10,326 nt of DNA from Spirogloea muscicola. Taxonomy: Eukaryota > Streptophyta > Zygnematophyceae > Spirogloeales > Spirogloeaceae. The notes below the pieces were generated by a model. The model was not told the origin of the DNA. It saw nothing but the letters and a program-made list of their open reading frames with translations, and ran no database searches. Every line of letters starts with the position of its first letter. Positions within the stretch are counted from its first letter, which is position 1. Where the stretch lies: NCBI GenBank assembly GCA_009602725.1, contig WELB01000081.1, positions 57,425 through 67,750 of the forward strand. The letters are read 5' to 3'. Below are positions 1 to 7,470 of this stretch, in pieces. The position numbers and the translations under genes are program-made.

Positions 1-163
1 CGCCCCGCCATCCGGGTACACGCGCGGCGCGCGCCTTGGGCGCAGGGGCGAGGCGGCCGGCGGCGGCCGCCGCGGCGCGGCGCGCGGGCCGGCAGCCGGC
101 GCCGACCCGCGGCGATGCCGTGGCGGCTGCTCACTCGGGGTCAAGGGAGAGAAGATGCGCAAG

Positions 164-206
164 AGGGAGGCCAATCTCGAGGCTCACAACCGTCCTGGTG
201 ACGGGG
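164..206 (+). repeat. Dispersed repeat, left copy (upstream of LRR gene)
   Basis: This segment contains GGGAGGCCAATC followed by a GTCCTGGT-ACGG block. It resembles 8630-8672 in the same orientation over about 43 bases with a few substitutions and one indel. It lies about 120 bases before the inferred start codon. It could be a transposon fragment, part of a promoter shared with a related gene, or an old coding fragment. I do not recognise it. Confidence 0.55.
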
Positions 207-223
207 TATGGCTCCCATCCATT

Positions 224-230
224 CTATAAG
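224..230 (+). promoter_or_regulatory. TATA-like box (CTATAAG)
   Basis: A CTATAAG motif sits in a GC-rich stretch about 100 bases before the inferred start codon at 328. This would place transcription initiation near 250-260 and leave a 5' leader of about 70 bases. The motif is short and the assignment rests on spacing only. Confidence 0.3.
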
Positions 231-327
231 CTTGGGCTTCGGCTACCCCTTCGTTGCATCCGACCGCGCCATTCTCGTCCACCCCCCCCAAGACGCACCT
301 CCTCCGCCGCCGCCCCGCCCCGGCGCC

Positions 328-382
328 ATGGCGGCGGCGCCCGCCCCGCTGGCGCTGGCGCTGGCGCTGCTGCTGGCCGCCG
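328..382 (+). CDS. Exon 1: signal peptide
   Basis: The ATG follows GGCGCC and precedes GCG, a favourable eukaryotic start context. The 18 complete codons encode an Ala/Leu-rich hydrophobic stretch (MAAAPAPLALALALLLAA), a good secretion signal. A GTGAGC donor at 383 leaves one base of the next codon (phase 1), which matches the phase of exon 2. The exon is far more GC-rich than the rest of the gene. Joining it directly to exon 2 gives Asp-Ala-Pro-Leu right after the hydrophobic core. An extra exon between them cannot be excluded. Confidence 0.65.
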
Positions 383-3300
383 GTGAGCCCCCCCCGGCGC
401 TCCCCGTGCAACCCGGCCTCCCCTTGGGCATGCTGGCTCCTGACAAGTCGAAGCTCCACGGCAAGCCTCCATCTGACAACTCTCCCTCCTCTCCATCTGC
501 AGCGGCTGTGGCGGCAGCCCTGCATCTGCAGCAGCCTGCCAATTCCCTTGAGGATGTGAGCAGCTCCAGGACCTCCCCCCGCCCGTGCAGTCGTCCTCTT
601 CTCTGTTGAGCACCTGAGCGTGCAAGTCGTGGAGATGCCAACGTGGCGGTGCCCTCCTTCGGTCGTGACTCGTGAGGCACAAGGGTGGTCATCGTGGTAT
701 CATGGAGTCTGCCCACTGAGCTCAGGGGAGACATGTGACAGAGCTACTTGCCCGATGTTGCGTGTGTGACACGCCTGCTGCAGCTAGGACACGTGCTGCT
801 GGCACAGCAGCCGTGAAACACACGCCTTGGGTTGGAAGAACAGCAGCAAGCTTCTGGCTGCACCACCAGCATAGAGTGGCACCGCCTTCGTATCGTGCAT
901 TGAGTGTGGCACCAGGTGGTGCCTCTCGCACAGGTTGCTGCTGCATCTGGAAGTGGGGGCCCGTCAAGGAAGTTGCTCCAGACAACCAGCCCAGATTGTG
1001 AGCTTCTTGCCACCACTGAGGGGCTAAACGGCTTTGACAGTGTTGTGATTTCTCTATACAGTGCTCATAAGACGAAGTGGCTTCTATCTGATTTAACACC
1101 CTTTTAGCGAGCTCGTGTTGCATGCAAACATCTACGATGCAATGTCCTTGATTCCAGTCGTCAAGAATAGTCACGTCAAGTTCTACAATGCTTCAGTGCT
1201 CTTGCTATGACAAGATCTTGTCATAGCAGACGAGTCCAGTCACAGCAGATCACCTCAACATCTGCCACTTTGCGAAATGCTCAAGATGCACTGGCTGACC
1301 ATCCGTGGCAGATGCTCCTCTTCGAGCTTTCAAGCTATCGCAGCTCAATCCACCTGCTCAGCTAGCAACCTGGACCGGAACTGACCCGTGTGCAAATTGC
1401 ACCACCGCCCCGGGCAGCTGCGCCTGGTATGGCATCACCTGCGACATCCCCTCTCACAGGGTCTCCGCGTTGTGAGTGTCACCACCCTAGCCTGACTCTT
1501 CCCAAAGCGAACCAGGCTTTCGTGCTTGCTGCCTCAGCGTTTGTACTCGGCAGACCAGCATGTGACACACACGTTGTGCGTGTGTTCAGACAACTCATCA
1601 ACCTTGGCATCAACACAGCGATACCGTACAACATAGGAAACCTCGTATACCTCAATACATTGTAAGTCCACAAGGTGGCCTTTCCAGTCACCAGGGTGTC
1701 ACATATGCATCATGCTACATTGAGAAAAGAAATAAGCTGTTGGCTGTCCATGCAACAGTGAAGGGGCAGGTGGACATTAATGCCAGGCTTTTGGATTGTA
1801 AATGCGTTTGGTCCTTACCCAGGAGTCGTTGTTGCAAGTTTGCAGGCACCTGTACGGGAATCAGCTCTTTGGAGACATCCCTTATAACATAGGAAACCTT
1901 CACAATCTCAGTCTGCTGTATGTATATATCCTGTGATGACCTCTGGCAAGGGGGTCTCACAACAATGTCTGCATCTGCATGATCATGTGGTCCTGGAACT
2001 TATTGGTAAAGTGACTTATCACTCCTGAATGTTGAGGGAGTTTCCATGTGGTGTATGAGGAAGTGATGCTGACTGTCCACAGTGATCGAGAATAGGTGGT
2101 ACATCTCGAGCCAATTTGTGTTTCATGCAAGTAGCAACCTCATGATAGGTATGTCGTTTTTGGACGCTCTCAAACAGGAACTTGGACAACAACAGCCTGA
2201 ACGGGCCAATTCCAACTTCCATTGGCAACCTGAAAATGCTGACACTGTTGTAAGCAAACTCTGCATTAGGTTCTTGTGCTGTCAAGGCAGCGACCGTCGT
2301 CCAGATTAGAGAGCTCATATGATCAATAAAATCCATGGCTTCCGCTCCTGTGAGAGAGCTCATATGATCAATATGAATCTGCGTCCCTGACATTCCCTCA
2401 TGGCTTCGCTCCTCCTCCTCTCTTTTTTGTTGCAAGGCCGATACCATGGAGCTTTTGTGCCTCACCAGATTCTTCTGGTCACTGATGTTGGAGACTGCTT
2501 GCCTTTATTTGGTTCACTGACTAAGCAATCTGTTGCAACATTCTCCTGGACTGTGCTCCAGGCATCTTGCTTACAATCTACTGACCGGGGAAATACCATC
2601 TTCAATCAAAGCACTAACAAAGCTTGTGATATTGTGAGTGAGCTTCTCCAAAGATGCAACTCTGTAGAGTGCTTGAGAATCTTAGAGAGCATCACATCTA
2701 GCCCGCCAAATCAAAACACCATAGGTTGCCACTTGAGCGAAGCATATGGTGGATACTGCAGGGCTGCATGGACTAATGTGCTAGTTGCTTCTTAGTTATC
2801 ATTCTTTCATGACACTGTCAGATTACACAGGTCACACAGGGTTGGTGATAGCTTGCAACCCCTAGCTTGGGGTGTCGCAATCCTCACGGACTAGCGCCTC
2901 TTTCTGCAGTGTTGTCAATGATAACAAGCTGAGTGGAGCTTTGCCCAGAACATTGGATCGACTCAAGGCGTTGCAGAAGCTGTACGGAACGAGTCCCTTT
3001 CTCTCAAGCGTGTCAAGGTCTTGGTTCAGAGCTGTTAGCCGATTGCAGAGTGGCCTTTGACAACATTGGGCCCTTGTTTCATCTGCCTCAGTGTTGTGGG
3101 TGGCAATGCAATTTCGGCATTGTCAAGTTCCATCGGCAAGCTCCAGTTCCTGACAGTCCTGTAAGCAGGCAACGAATGCTTGACCCTTAACCCGCAAAAA
3201 CTAAACGCCGGACCTTTTCAAATCTGCAGTGTCATTAATTATTGCATCAGAAACGAAGCATGTACATGCCTATGCCATATTTGCCCCCCATAAAGGCAGC

Positions 3301-6300
3301 TCGGAGTGAAAGCGAGGACACCTATACTCTGCCAGCCTCTTACAGGCAGACTGTGTGATGGGAAGATTTGGCCAGCATGTACTTCTACCATGGACCCTGT
3401 CACATCAATGCACCTGACAACATCATGAGCCCTATCGCTACATGTCACTAACGTCTCTATAGACGGCTGACACACGCCATCATTGATGTGGCAGTGACGT
3501 CTCTCGGAACAACCTGACTGAGCAGCCGTTTCCTTCTTATGTGACTGGCCTCACAAATCTGCAGTTGCTGTATGTTCACAAACTACATTGGACCCCGGCA
3601 AGTGCTAGTCTTGCAGGCATTGGTGGCTAGGGACTGTCTGGCGGAATGCTTGTCAACCTTGTTGTTCAAAGCAGGGCCACCCTAGACATTGAGAAGTGCT
3701 GTTTCAGCTGGCCACTGAGCAGGCTGAGTGTCTCATGGCAGGATACTCAATGGGAACAAATTCAATGGAACAATACCAGCAAGTCTTGGGACAAGCCTCA
3801 AGAAGTTAGATTTGGTGTAAGTGGTGACTCTTTCAAATTCAACAGAGTCGCTATACAGCTGTGGTATAATATTTCAGCAGTATTTGTATTCTTTGCTTTG
3901 CATGCAATAGTAATTGCCGACTCTGTACCATGGTGTTAACGAGTTTGCTTACCCCTCAATTCATGTAACAGCAAGCAAAGTAAGTACTCACAATGCTGAG
4001 AATTTACTCCTGCCCTGCAGGCGCTTAGATGACAACCGCTTCAGTGGCAGCTTCCCCATGTCGCTCATCCCCCTGATAAACTCCACAGCTCTCAAGAAAC
4101 TCAGTGTGGCCTCAAACTACCTTACCGGCATGCAGCCCAATATCACAAGCAAGGGGGTGTACCTCAACTCCACACAGAATTGCTTTGGCTTCACCACAGC
4201 CGGTCACATGCCTAGTGCAGGCCAGAGGGCGAACGTTGAATGTCAGCTATTTTACGGTGTTCCTGTGCCACCACCACCTTCGCCGCCTCCACCTTCCCCA
4301 CCTCCACCACCTGGTATTTGTCCAGCATTCACCTTTGGCAGGTGTATCCAGAGGTACACCGGCTCTGTAGACAGTTCCTGGCCTTCTAATCTGCATGACA
4401 TGGCAGCACCCTCACTTTGTTGTGTCTTGGCAGCTTCGTGCACCACAGAAGGAAGTATCACAGAATGCCTCAACCTAGATGACGGAGAGTACGACCATGA
4501 CTGTAATTACGATGTATGCAGGTGAGCAAGGACTTCTCCTCACAAATCTACTCGTACATCTGAGATATGCTTGACATGTGCATAAGATTCTAACACAACC
4601 CAGACCATATCAGCTCAAAGCAGGCCCTCTGAAAAAGCTCTGTCCTTAACACCTGACCTCTGTGTGCTCATAATGTCTGCAGGAGTGGGAAATGCGTGCA
4701 TGTCTTCCAGCCTGCACAGAGTCCTTGCTCAACAGTCCCTCAAGATTATACACCCGTTTGGCGTGATGATCCTCAGTTCTGCCAGCAGGAGCCTTCTTGT
4801 GATGGGTACTTGGCTGCCTTGTACTTAAAGCGCAGACTTGCAAGCAGGCTTGAGAAGACTTGCTGACTTAGCACGTGGACGTGATGAGCTACAAATTGCT
4901 GTGGCTAGGTGCTCAGCAAATCTGTAATGCTTGAGTACAAGGAGCAAGTGATCAATTGACACAATCAATGCATGTCGTGAGAGAAGATACCGTGTCAAAA
5001 GCTTGGCTGCAAGCTTGCAGAATGGACTATTGGTTTTCCTGAGTTGCTAGGTGTTCTCTGAGGTGGAGTCAGCTTTCACTTTATAGGAGTCGATGAAAAG
5101 TAAGAACAGATAGATCTGTCTGCTGCAGGAGGGGAACTTGCGTGATACAGCAAAGAATTGATGGTGCCCTCTGTTCCGCAAGTTTTGACCAATGCCAAGA
5201 TCAGCTCTGCAGGTTGTTCACTGCAAACGCAGTATCTCATCGATACTGCAACATTGATTCAATGCAGTACTTTGCCATGTCCCTTTGCAAGTGACATGCG
5301 TAGCCACGGGAACAAGTCTATAGTGACCTTCATTCAGCAATATAGCAGCCTGACCATGAAGAGATGTGCTTGTCAATGTAACTTCACGTCTGTTGGCTGC
5401 AGGAACGGCACTTGCACAGCCACTTCGCATCCTGGAAGACCGTGCAAGAATGCCTTCCAATCATATGATCCCCCATTGAATCCTCAGTGGAACTCTGCTT
5501 GTTACCACCTTATCTGCAACAGGTAAAGAAAAGTGCCACTACCAGGCATGAGTTGTAGTGTGCTTCGACACTCCTCTAATCACATCACCAGCACACATCA
5601 AATGCCATGTCATGGCTAAGTCTCAATGCTGTGTATGTCAGATCCTAGGTGCTTTTACCTCTTCAAATTTAAAATTTTGACATTTTGGATTTAACGAAGG
5701 GTGTTCTGTTACTTCTGTCATGCTGCTCCGTGCGTGGGTGAGCAGCAGAGTGCTTACTGATGATCACTGTGTCCGATCAATTGCTTAGCACTGGGGGCTG
5801 CTATACTGTTGTCTTTGCAAACAACAAGACCTTGTGCAACTCTACCTCTCTGCCAAACTGCAAGACAAACTACTGCAGGTGCTGCTCCAGTTCCTTCCTT
5901 TCGTGTCATTTGCTTTCTTGCTCCTATCCTTGAAGTCGATTGGCATCCAGTGTTCGGGCATCAATTGGCGACCTCTATGTGCTGATACGTGGTTACTGAG
6001 CGGGTCAGCTTAGCAGCAGGTGATGTACATATGTTGGTGTGCTTGCCTTTGTACTTGGCCACACAGGCCCTCCGTCACTTGATACACAATCCATTCCTTG
6101 AAGAGCTAGCAGAATCACGCTACACGAGAAAGGCATTTTGGTCCCGTAGGCAAAGACTGAAACGAAGCTAGACCTCAGTAGTGGTATCACATTGCAGTGG
6201 GAATGGCTTCTGTGGTACTCAAGTATTCACCAGCCCAGACAACACGTCGTGCTCAAGCCAGTGCATGGAGAAGGTTTGCAAGTTAGTGAGAGCGCCTCCA

Positions 6301-7300
6301 TTATTTTGGTCCAAATCGTCAAGTTGCAAAGTACTGGATGCAGCGGCTTCGTATGTTTGACAATCAGATAGATGAAATCTTATATGTTTCCAGCCTTCAT
6401 TTCTGGACTTTGCTGAAAGCAAATGGCAGTCGCTCTGCTCAATCTAAAGTCAGTCCTCGACTCTGAAAACTGTCTTACAGGAAAGGAGTATGCACGGCAG
6501 TCAAGAACAAGCCAGACCATATTCTCTGCGACAAATTCGATAGGGGAGCCCCACCAATTGCAGACCCCAACCATCCAGGCTATGATTACAACACAGAGCC
6601 CCCGCCAGTTTATGACCACTACGATCATGACAACGAGTGTGTCTCTCTGGGATGCTAGTGAGTTCATCTATCCTACAAGCTGTCCACTAATAGGGAGGGC
6701 ATGGCTTCCACTCTTGGGCTGAATGAAAGCTGTGGTGAATTCTGCTTTTCATTCTCTTCAGAGCCAGGATAACACCACTTTCACATTAGAATGGCTACAA
6801 TGCCGTGTGACAGCGAAGAATAGTCCTGGAAATGAGTTGTTAGAAATCACGGCCATGCTTTTGCCCTCCACACAGACTGGTCATGCAAGGCCTTCATTGG
6901 AGTAGCAAGCGCGGCTGGAAGGTGCTCCTTTCCAAGTAATTCCGGTGATCTTACAATGTAATTTGAAAGTGTAATGTGGTGCAGTCATGGCTACTGTGTG
7001 GGGCGAGGTTACCTGCCAAAGGGCACAACATGTGGCGACAGATATGAATGTGGAGAGATTCTTGCTGGCGTATGTTGCACACGTTGTGACGGCCAAGGTC
7101 ACTGTTCCTATGAAGGGAGTGCTGGAAATTACTGCTCTTTCTGTGGTAATGAAGGATATTATGCATGTGATCCAGATGGAACATGTGAGTCCAATCGTTA
7201 TGGTTGTGGCTGTCGTGCAGATGGCTTGTGCCGGGCACTGACCTCCTTGCCTCAGTCTCCCGATAGTTACCAAGATAGGGGTCGCACACTTCCTAGCTAG
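328..7300 (+). CDS. Secreted LRR / Pro-rich hinge / Cys-rich modular protein (18 exons)
   Basis: Inferred join: 328-382, 1312-1471, 1590-1661, 1846-1917, 2178-2249, 2562-2633, 2910-2981, 3092-3160, 3495-3569, 3742-3816, 4021-4521, 4683-4805, 5129-5212, 5403-5522, 5789-5878, 6198-6281, 6481-6657, 6985-7300. The exons total 2289 bases and translate without a stop into 762 residues. The order is signal peptide, plant LRR N-cap, nine full plant-type LRRs and a partial tenth, a Pro-rich hinge, then seven repeats of C-x(4-5)-C-x(2-3)-G-x-C. Many N-x-S/T sequons are present. No kinase, transmembrane helix or GPI-like tail is visible, so an extracellular or wall role, perhaps in ligand binding, is inferred. 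The layout recalls plant LRR-extensins, but the Cys-rich tail differs. Splice sites were chosen by GT/AG, phase and motif continuity. The least certain points are exon 1, intron 1 and possible missed symmetric exons. Confidence 0.85.
383..1311 (+). other. Intron 1 (long, phase 1)
   Basis: This 929-base interval runs from GTGAGC to GGCAG and is the longest intron inferred in the gene. I see no LRR or Cys-rich coding pattern in it. A short open stretch at 503-555 after a CTGCAG acceptor is in frame with exon 1 but ends in phase 0, so it does not fit exon 2. The interval also holds a perfect 26-base palindrome at 1203-1228. Confidence 0.55.
1203..1228. repeat. Perfect 26-base palindrome
   Basis: TGCTATGACAAGA is followed directly by its exact reverse complement, with no spacer. 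It could form a cruciform or an RNA hairpin in intron 1, or it could be the remnant of a small mobile element. The function is unknown. Confidence 0.9.
1312..1471 (+). CDS. Exon 2: plant-type LRR N-terminal cap
   Basis: The exon starts after TGGCAG at 1311 and ends before GTGAGT at 1472 (phase 2). The translation has the layout of the plant LRRNT domain: APLRAFKLSQL, then a Trp (ATWTGTDPC), a Cys pair, CAWYGITCD and finally RVSAL. In plant LRR proteins this domain caps the N-terminal end of the solenoid. Here it carries extra Cys residues (DPCANCTT). An upstream in-frame TGA near 1296 shows that the exon must start close to this acceptor. Confidence 0.85.
1590..1661 (+). CDS. Exon 3: LRR 1
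   Basis: The exon is exactly 72 bases, bounded by TTCAG and GTAAGT, phase 2 at both ends. It encodes QLINLGINTAIPYNIGNL and then VYLNTL, one plant-type LRR of 24 residues. The split codon joins TT with A to give Leu. Confidence 0.9.
1846..1917 (+). CDS. Exon 4: LRR 2
   Basis: The exon is 72 bases, between TTTGCAG and GTATGT, phase 2-2. It encodes HLYGNQLFGDIPYNIGNL and then HNLSLL, a near-consensus plant LRR. The core PYNIGNL is identical to exon 3, suggesting recent exon duplication. Confidence 0.92.
2178..2249 (+). CDS. Exon 5: LRR 3
   Basis: The exon is 72 bases, between AAACAG and GTAAGC, phase 2-2. It encodes NLDNNSLNGPIPTSIGNL and then KMLTLL, the closest match in the gene to the plant LRR consensus. 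Confidence 0.93.
2308..2373. repeat. Short direct repeat, 21-base unit, 45-base period
   Basis: AGAGAGCTCATATGATCAATA occurs at 2308-2328 and again at 2353-2373, an exact 21-base match. ATGGCTTCCGCTCCT, just before the second copy, recurs with one base missing at about 2400. The repeat lies inside the intron between exons 5 and 6. Confidence 0.9.
2562..2633 (+). CDS. Exon 6: LRR 4
   Basis: The exon is 72 bases, between CTCCAG and GTGAGT, phase 2-2. It encodes HLAYNLLTGEIPSSIKAL and then TKLVIL before splicing, a clear plant LRR. After joining to exon 7 the split codon reads TTT, so the last residue becomes Phe. Confidence 0.92.
2910..2981 (+). CDS. Exon 7: LRR 5
   Basis: The exon is 72 bases, between TTCTGCAG and GTACGG, phase 2-2. 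It encodes VVNDNKLSGALPRTLDRL and then KALQKL. The Ile of the usual I-P pair is Leu here. The GTACGG donor is weaker than its neighbours. Confidence 0.9.
3092..3160 (+). CDS. Exon 8: LRR 6 (degenerate, 69 bases)
   Basis: The exon is 69 bases, between CTCAG and GTAAGC, phase 2-2, one residue shorter than the other repeats. It encodes VVGGNAISALSSSIGKL and then QFLTVL. The Gly-x-Ile-Pro element is replaced by Ser-Ala-Leu-Ser-Ser, so this repeat is irregular while the flanking Leu positions are kept. Confidence 0.85.
3495..3569 (+). CDS. Exon 9: LRR 7
   Basis: The exon is 75 bases, between GTGGCAG and GTATGT, phase 2-2. It encodes DVSRNNLTEQPFPSYVTGL and then TNLQLL. It has one extra residue, and NLT is a potential N-glycosylation site. 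Confidence 0.88.
3742..3816 (+). CDS. Exon 10: LRR 8
   Basis: The exon is 75 bases, between GGCAG and GTAAGT, phase 2-2. It encodes ILNGNKFNGTIPASLGTSL and then KKLDLV. The strong GTAAGT donor was preferred over a GTGTAA two bases earlier because it keeps phase 2 and joins to give Val before the next repeat. Confidence 0.88.
4021..4521 (+). CDS. Exon 11: last LRRs, Pro-rich hinge, first Cys-rich segment
   Basis: This is the largest exon, from CCCTGCAG to GTGAGC. It starts with RLDDNRFSGSFP, one more LRR, then SVASNYLTGMQPN, a partial capping repeat. NITS and NSTQ are sequons, and a Cys closes the solenoid. Next comes VPPPPSPPPPSPPPPPG, an extensin-like hinge of the kind hydroxylated and O-glycosylated in green-lineage wall proteins. 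The remainder is a Cys-rich region with CCVLAASC, an acidic DDGEYDHD stretch and CNYDVC. In the genomic frame TGA follows directly after the exon, so splicing is required to continue. Confidence 0.9.
4683..4805 (+). CDS. Exon 12: Cys-rich module
   Basis: The exon is 123 bases, from TCTGCAG to GTACTT, phase 2-2. It encodes SGKCVHVFQPAQSPC, an acidic/aromatic spacer (VWRDDPQF) and CQQEPSCDG. Joined to its neighbours it gives CRSGKC at the start and CDGRGTC at the end, both fitting C-x(2-3)-G-x-C. Confidence 0.8.
5129..5212 (+). CDS. Exon 13: Cys-rich module
   Basis: The exon is 84 bases, from GCTGCAG to GTTGTT, phase 2-2. It encodes RGTCVIQQRIDGALC and then SASFDQCQDQLC. The donor is weak, but reading on in the genomic frame meets a stop, and splicing restores CRNGTC with exon 14. 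Confidence 0.75.
5403..5522 (+). CDS. Exon 14: Cys-rich module
   Basis: The exon is 120 bases, from GGCTGCAG to GTAAAG, phase 2-2. It encodes NGTCTATSHPGRPC, a Pro/aromatic spacer (SYDPPLNPQW) and CYHLIC. NGT is a potential glycosylation site. It joins to exon 15 as CNSTGGC. Confidence 0.85.
5789..5878 (+). CDS. Exon 15: Cys-rich module
   Basis: The exon is 90 bases, from TTGCTTAG to GTGCTG, phase 2-2. It encodes TGGCYTVVFANNKTLC and NSTSLPNCKTNYC. NKT and NST are sequons. The donor is non-consensus after GTG, but phase and motif continuity support it. Confidence 0.8.
5993..6073 (+). repeat. Dispersed 81-base repeat, copy in intron 15
   Basis: It aligns without gaps to 8991-9071 in the same orientation, with about 12 mismatches in the first 80 bases (about 85 percent). 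The best-conserved block is AGCAGCAGGTGATG. The two copies lie 3 kb apart, one in an intron and one in the 3' flank, as expected for a small interspersed element. The family is not recognised. Confidence 0.85.
6198..6281 (+). CDS. Exon 16: Cys-rich module
   Basis: The exon is 84 bases, from ATTGCAG to GTTAGT, phase 2-2. It encodes GNGFCGTQVFTSPDNTSC and SSQCMEKVC, and joins to exon 17 as CKKGVC. NTS is a potential glycosylation site. Confidence 0.82.
6481..6657 (+). CDS. Exon 17: Cys-rich module with acidic/His spacer
   Basis: The exon is 177 bases, from CTTACAG to GTGAGT, phase 2-2. It encodes KGVCTAVKNKPDHILC, a spacer rich in Pro, Asp, Tyr and His ending YDHYDHDNE, then CVSLGC. The DHD element before the closing Cys pair recalls exon 11 (YDHDC). 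TAG is formed in the genomic frame right at the donor, so splicing is needed to read on into Tyr-His-Gly-Tyr-Cys of exon 18. Confidence 0.85.
6985..7300 (+). CDS. Exon 18: terminal Cys-rich exon with stop
   Basis: The exon starts after GGTGCAG at 6984 and ends with TAG at 7298-7300. It encodes HGYCVGRGYLPKGTTC and then a denser Cys pattern (VCCTRCDGQGHC, YCSFCGNEGY, YGCGCRADGLC). A hydrophilic tail of about 20 residues ends in RGRTLPS, with no hydrophobic anchor. The downstream copy of this exon has a stop at nearly the same aligned position, supporting a true C-terminus here. Confidence 0.88.
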
Positions 7301-7323
7301 TTGTGCCACCTGTAGGGCAATGT

Positions 7324-7328
7324 TGTAA
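7324..7328 (+). terminator. Possible poly(A) signal TGTAA
   Basis: TGTAA lies 24 bases after the stop codon. This pentamer is the usual poly(A) signal in chlorophyte algae such as Chlamydomonas. The 3' UTR would be unusually short and the motif is common by chance, so support is weak. Confidence 0.25.
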
Positions 7329-7470
7329 ATTGCCAAGCAGATGGTGTAGTCAAAGCCCGCAGTGCCCAGTACAAAGAAGACTTCAGTGAAGATCCTTGCT
7401 TGGACAAAAGATGGGCCTAAGATTTCACAAAGCGAGCCAACAAGCTTGGAGCGTGGGCACGATTTCTGCT

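Larger units (their letters stand above)
6852..7400 (+). repeat. Tandem segmental duplication, copy 1 (intron 17 end and last exon)
   Basis: This stretch is homologous to about 7663-8220, offset by about 810-830 bases. Shared landmarks are CACAGACTGGTCATGCAAGG (6871 and 7683), the GGTGCAG acceptor (6984 and 7817) and the Cys-rich coding exon. The limits are approximate because the ends fade. Confidence 0.8.

Noticed and set aside
36-386. Long open frame of 116 codons in the GC-rich left end, plus overlapping minus-strand frames (184-734)
   Set aside because: All are Arg/Ala/Pro-rich and overlap in several frames, as expected from GC content. None shows a domain. The signal-peptide exon explains the useful part.
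503-555. Possible extra exon between exons 1 and 2 (CTGCAG acceptor, GTGAGC donor)
   Set aside because: It would end in phase 0, whereas exon 2 requires phase 1, and its product shows no family feature. It remains possible only if a further unseen exon corrects the phase.
208-609. Uninterrupted plus-strand frame reading from upstream through exon 1 and beyond
   Set aside because: It reads through a good GTGAGC donor at 383 into low-complexity sequence and stops without joining the LRR exons.
2120-2160. LRR-like fragment (ASSNLMIG) inside intron 4
   Set aside because: It lacks the rest of the repeat, and the nearest upstream acceptor leads to an immediate stop. It is probably chance or a very old remnant.
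2019-2465. Minus-strand open frame of 148 codons
   Set aside because: It runs antisense across exon 5 and flanking introns. Its repeated DHMSSL comes from the 45-base DNA repeat. No domain is seen.
6881-7336. Minus-strand open frame of 151 codons
   Set aside because: It is the antisense shadow of exon 18. The plus strand has the conserved Cys pattern shared with copy 2.
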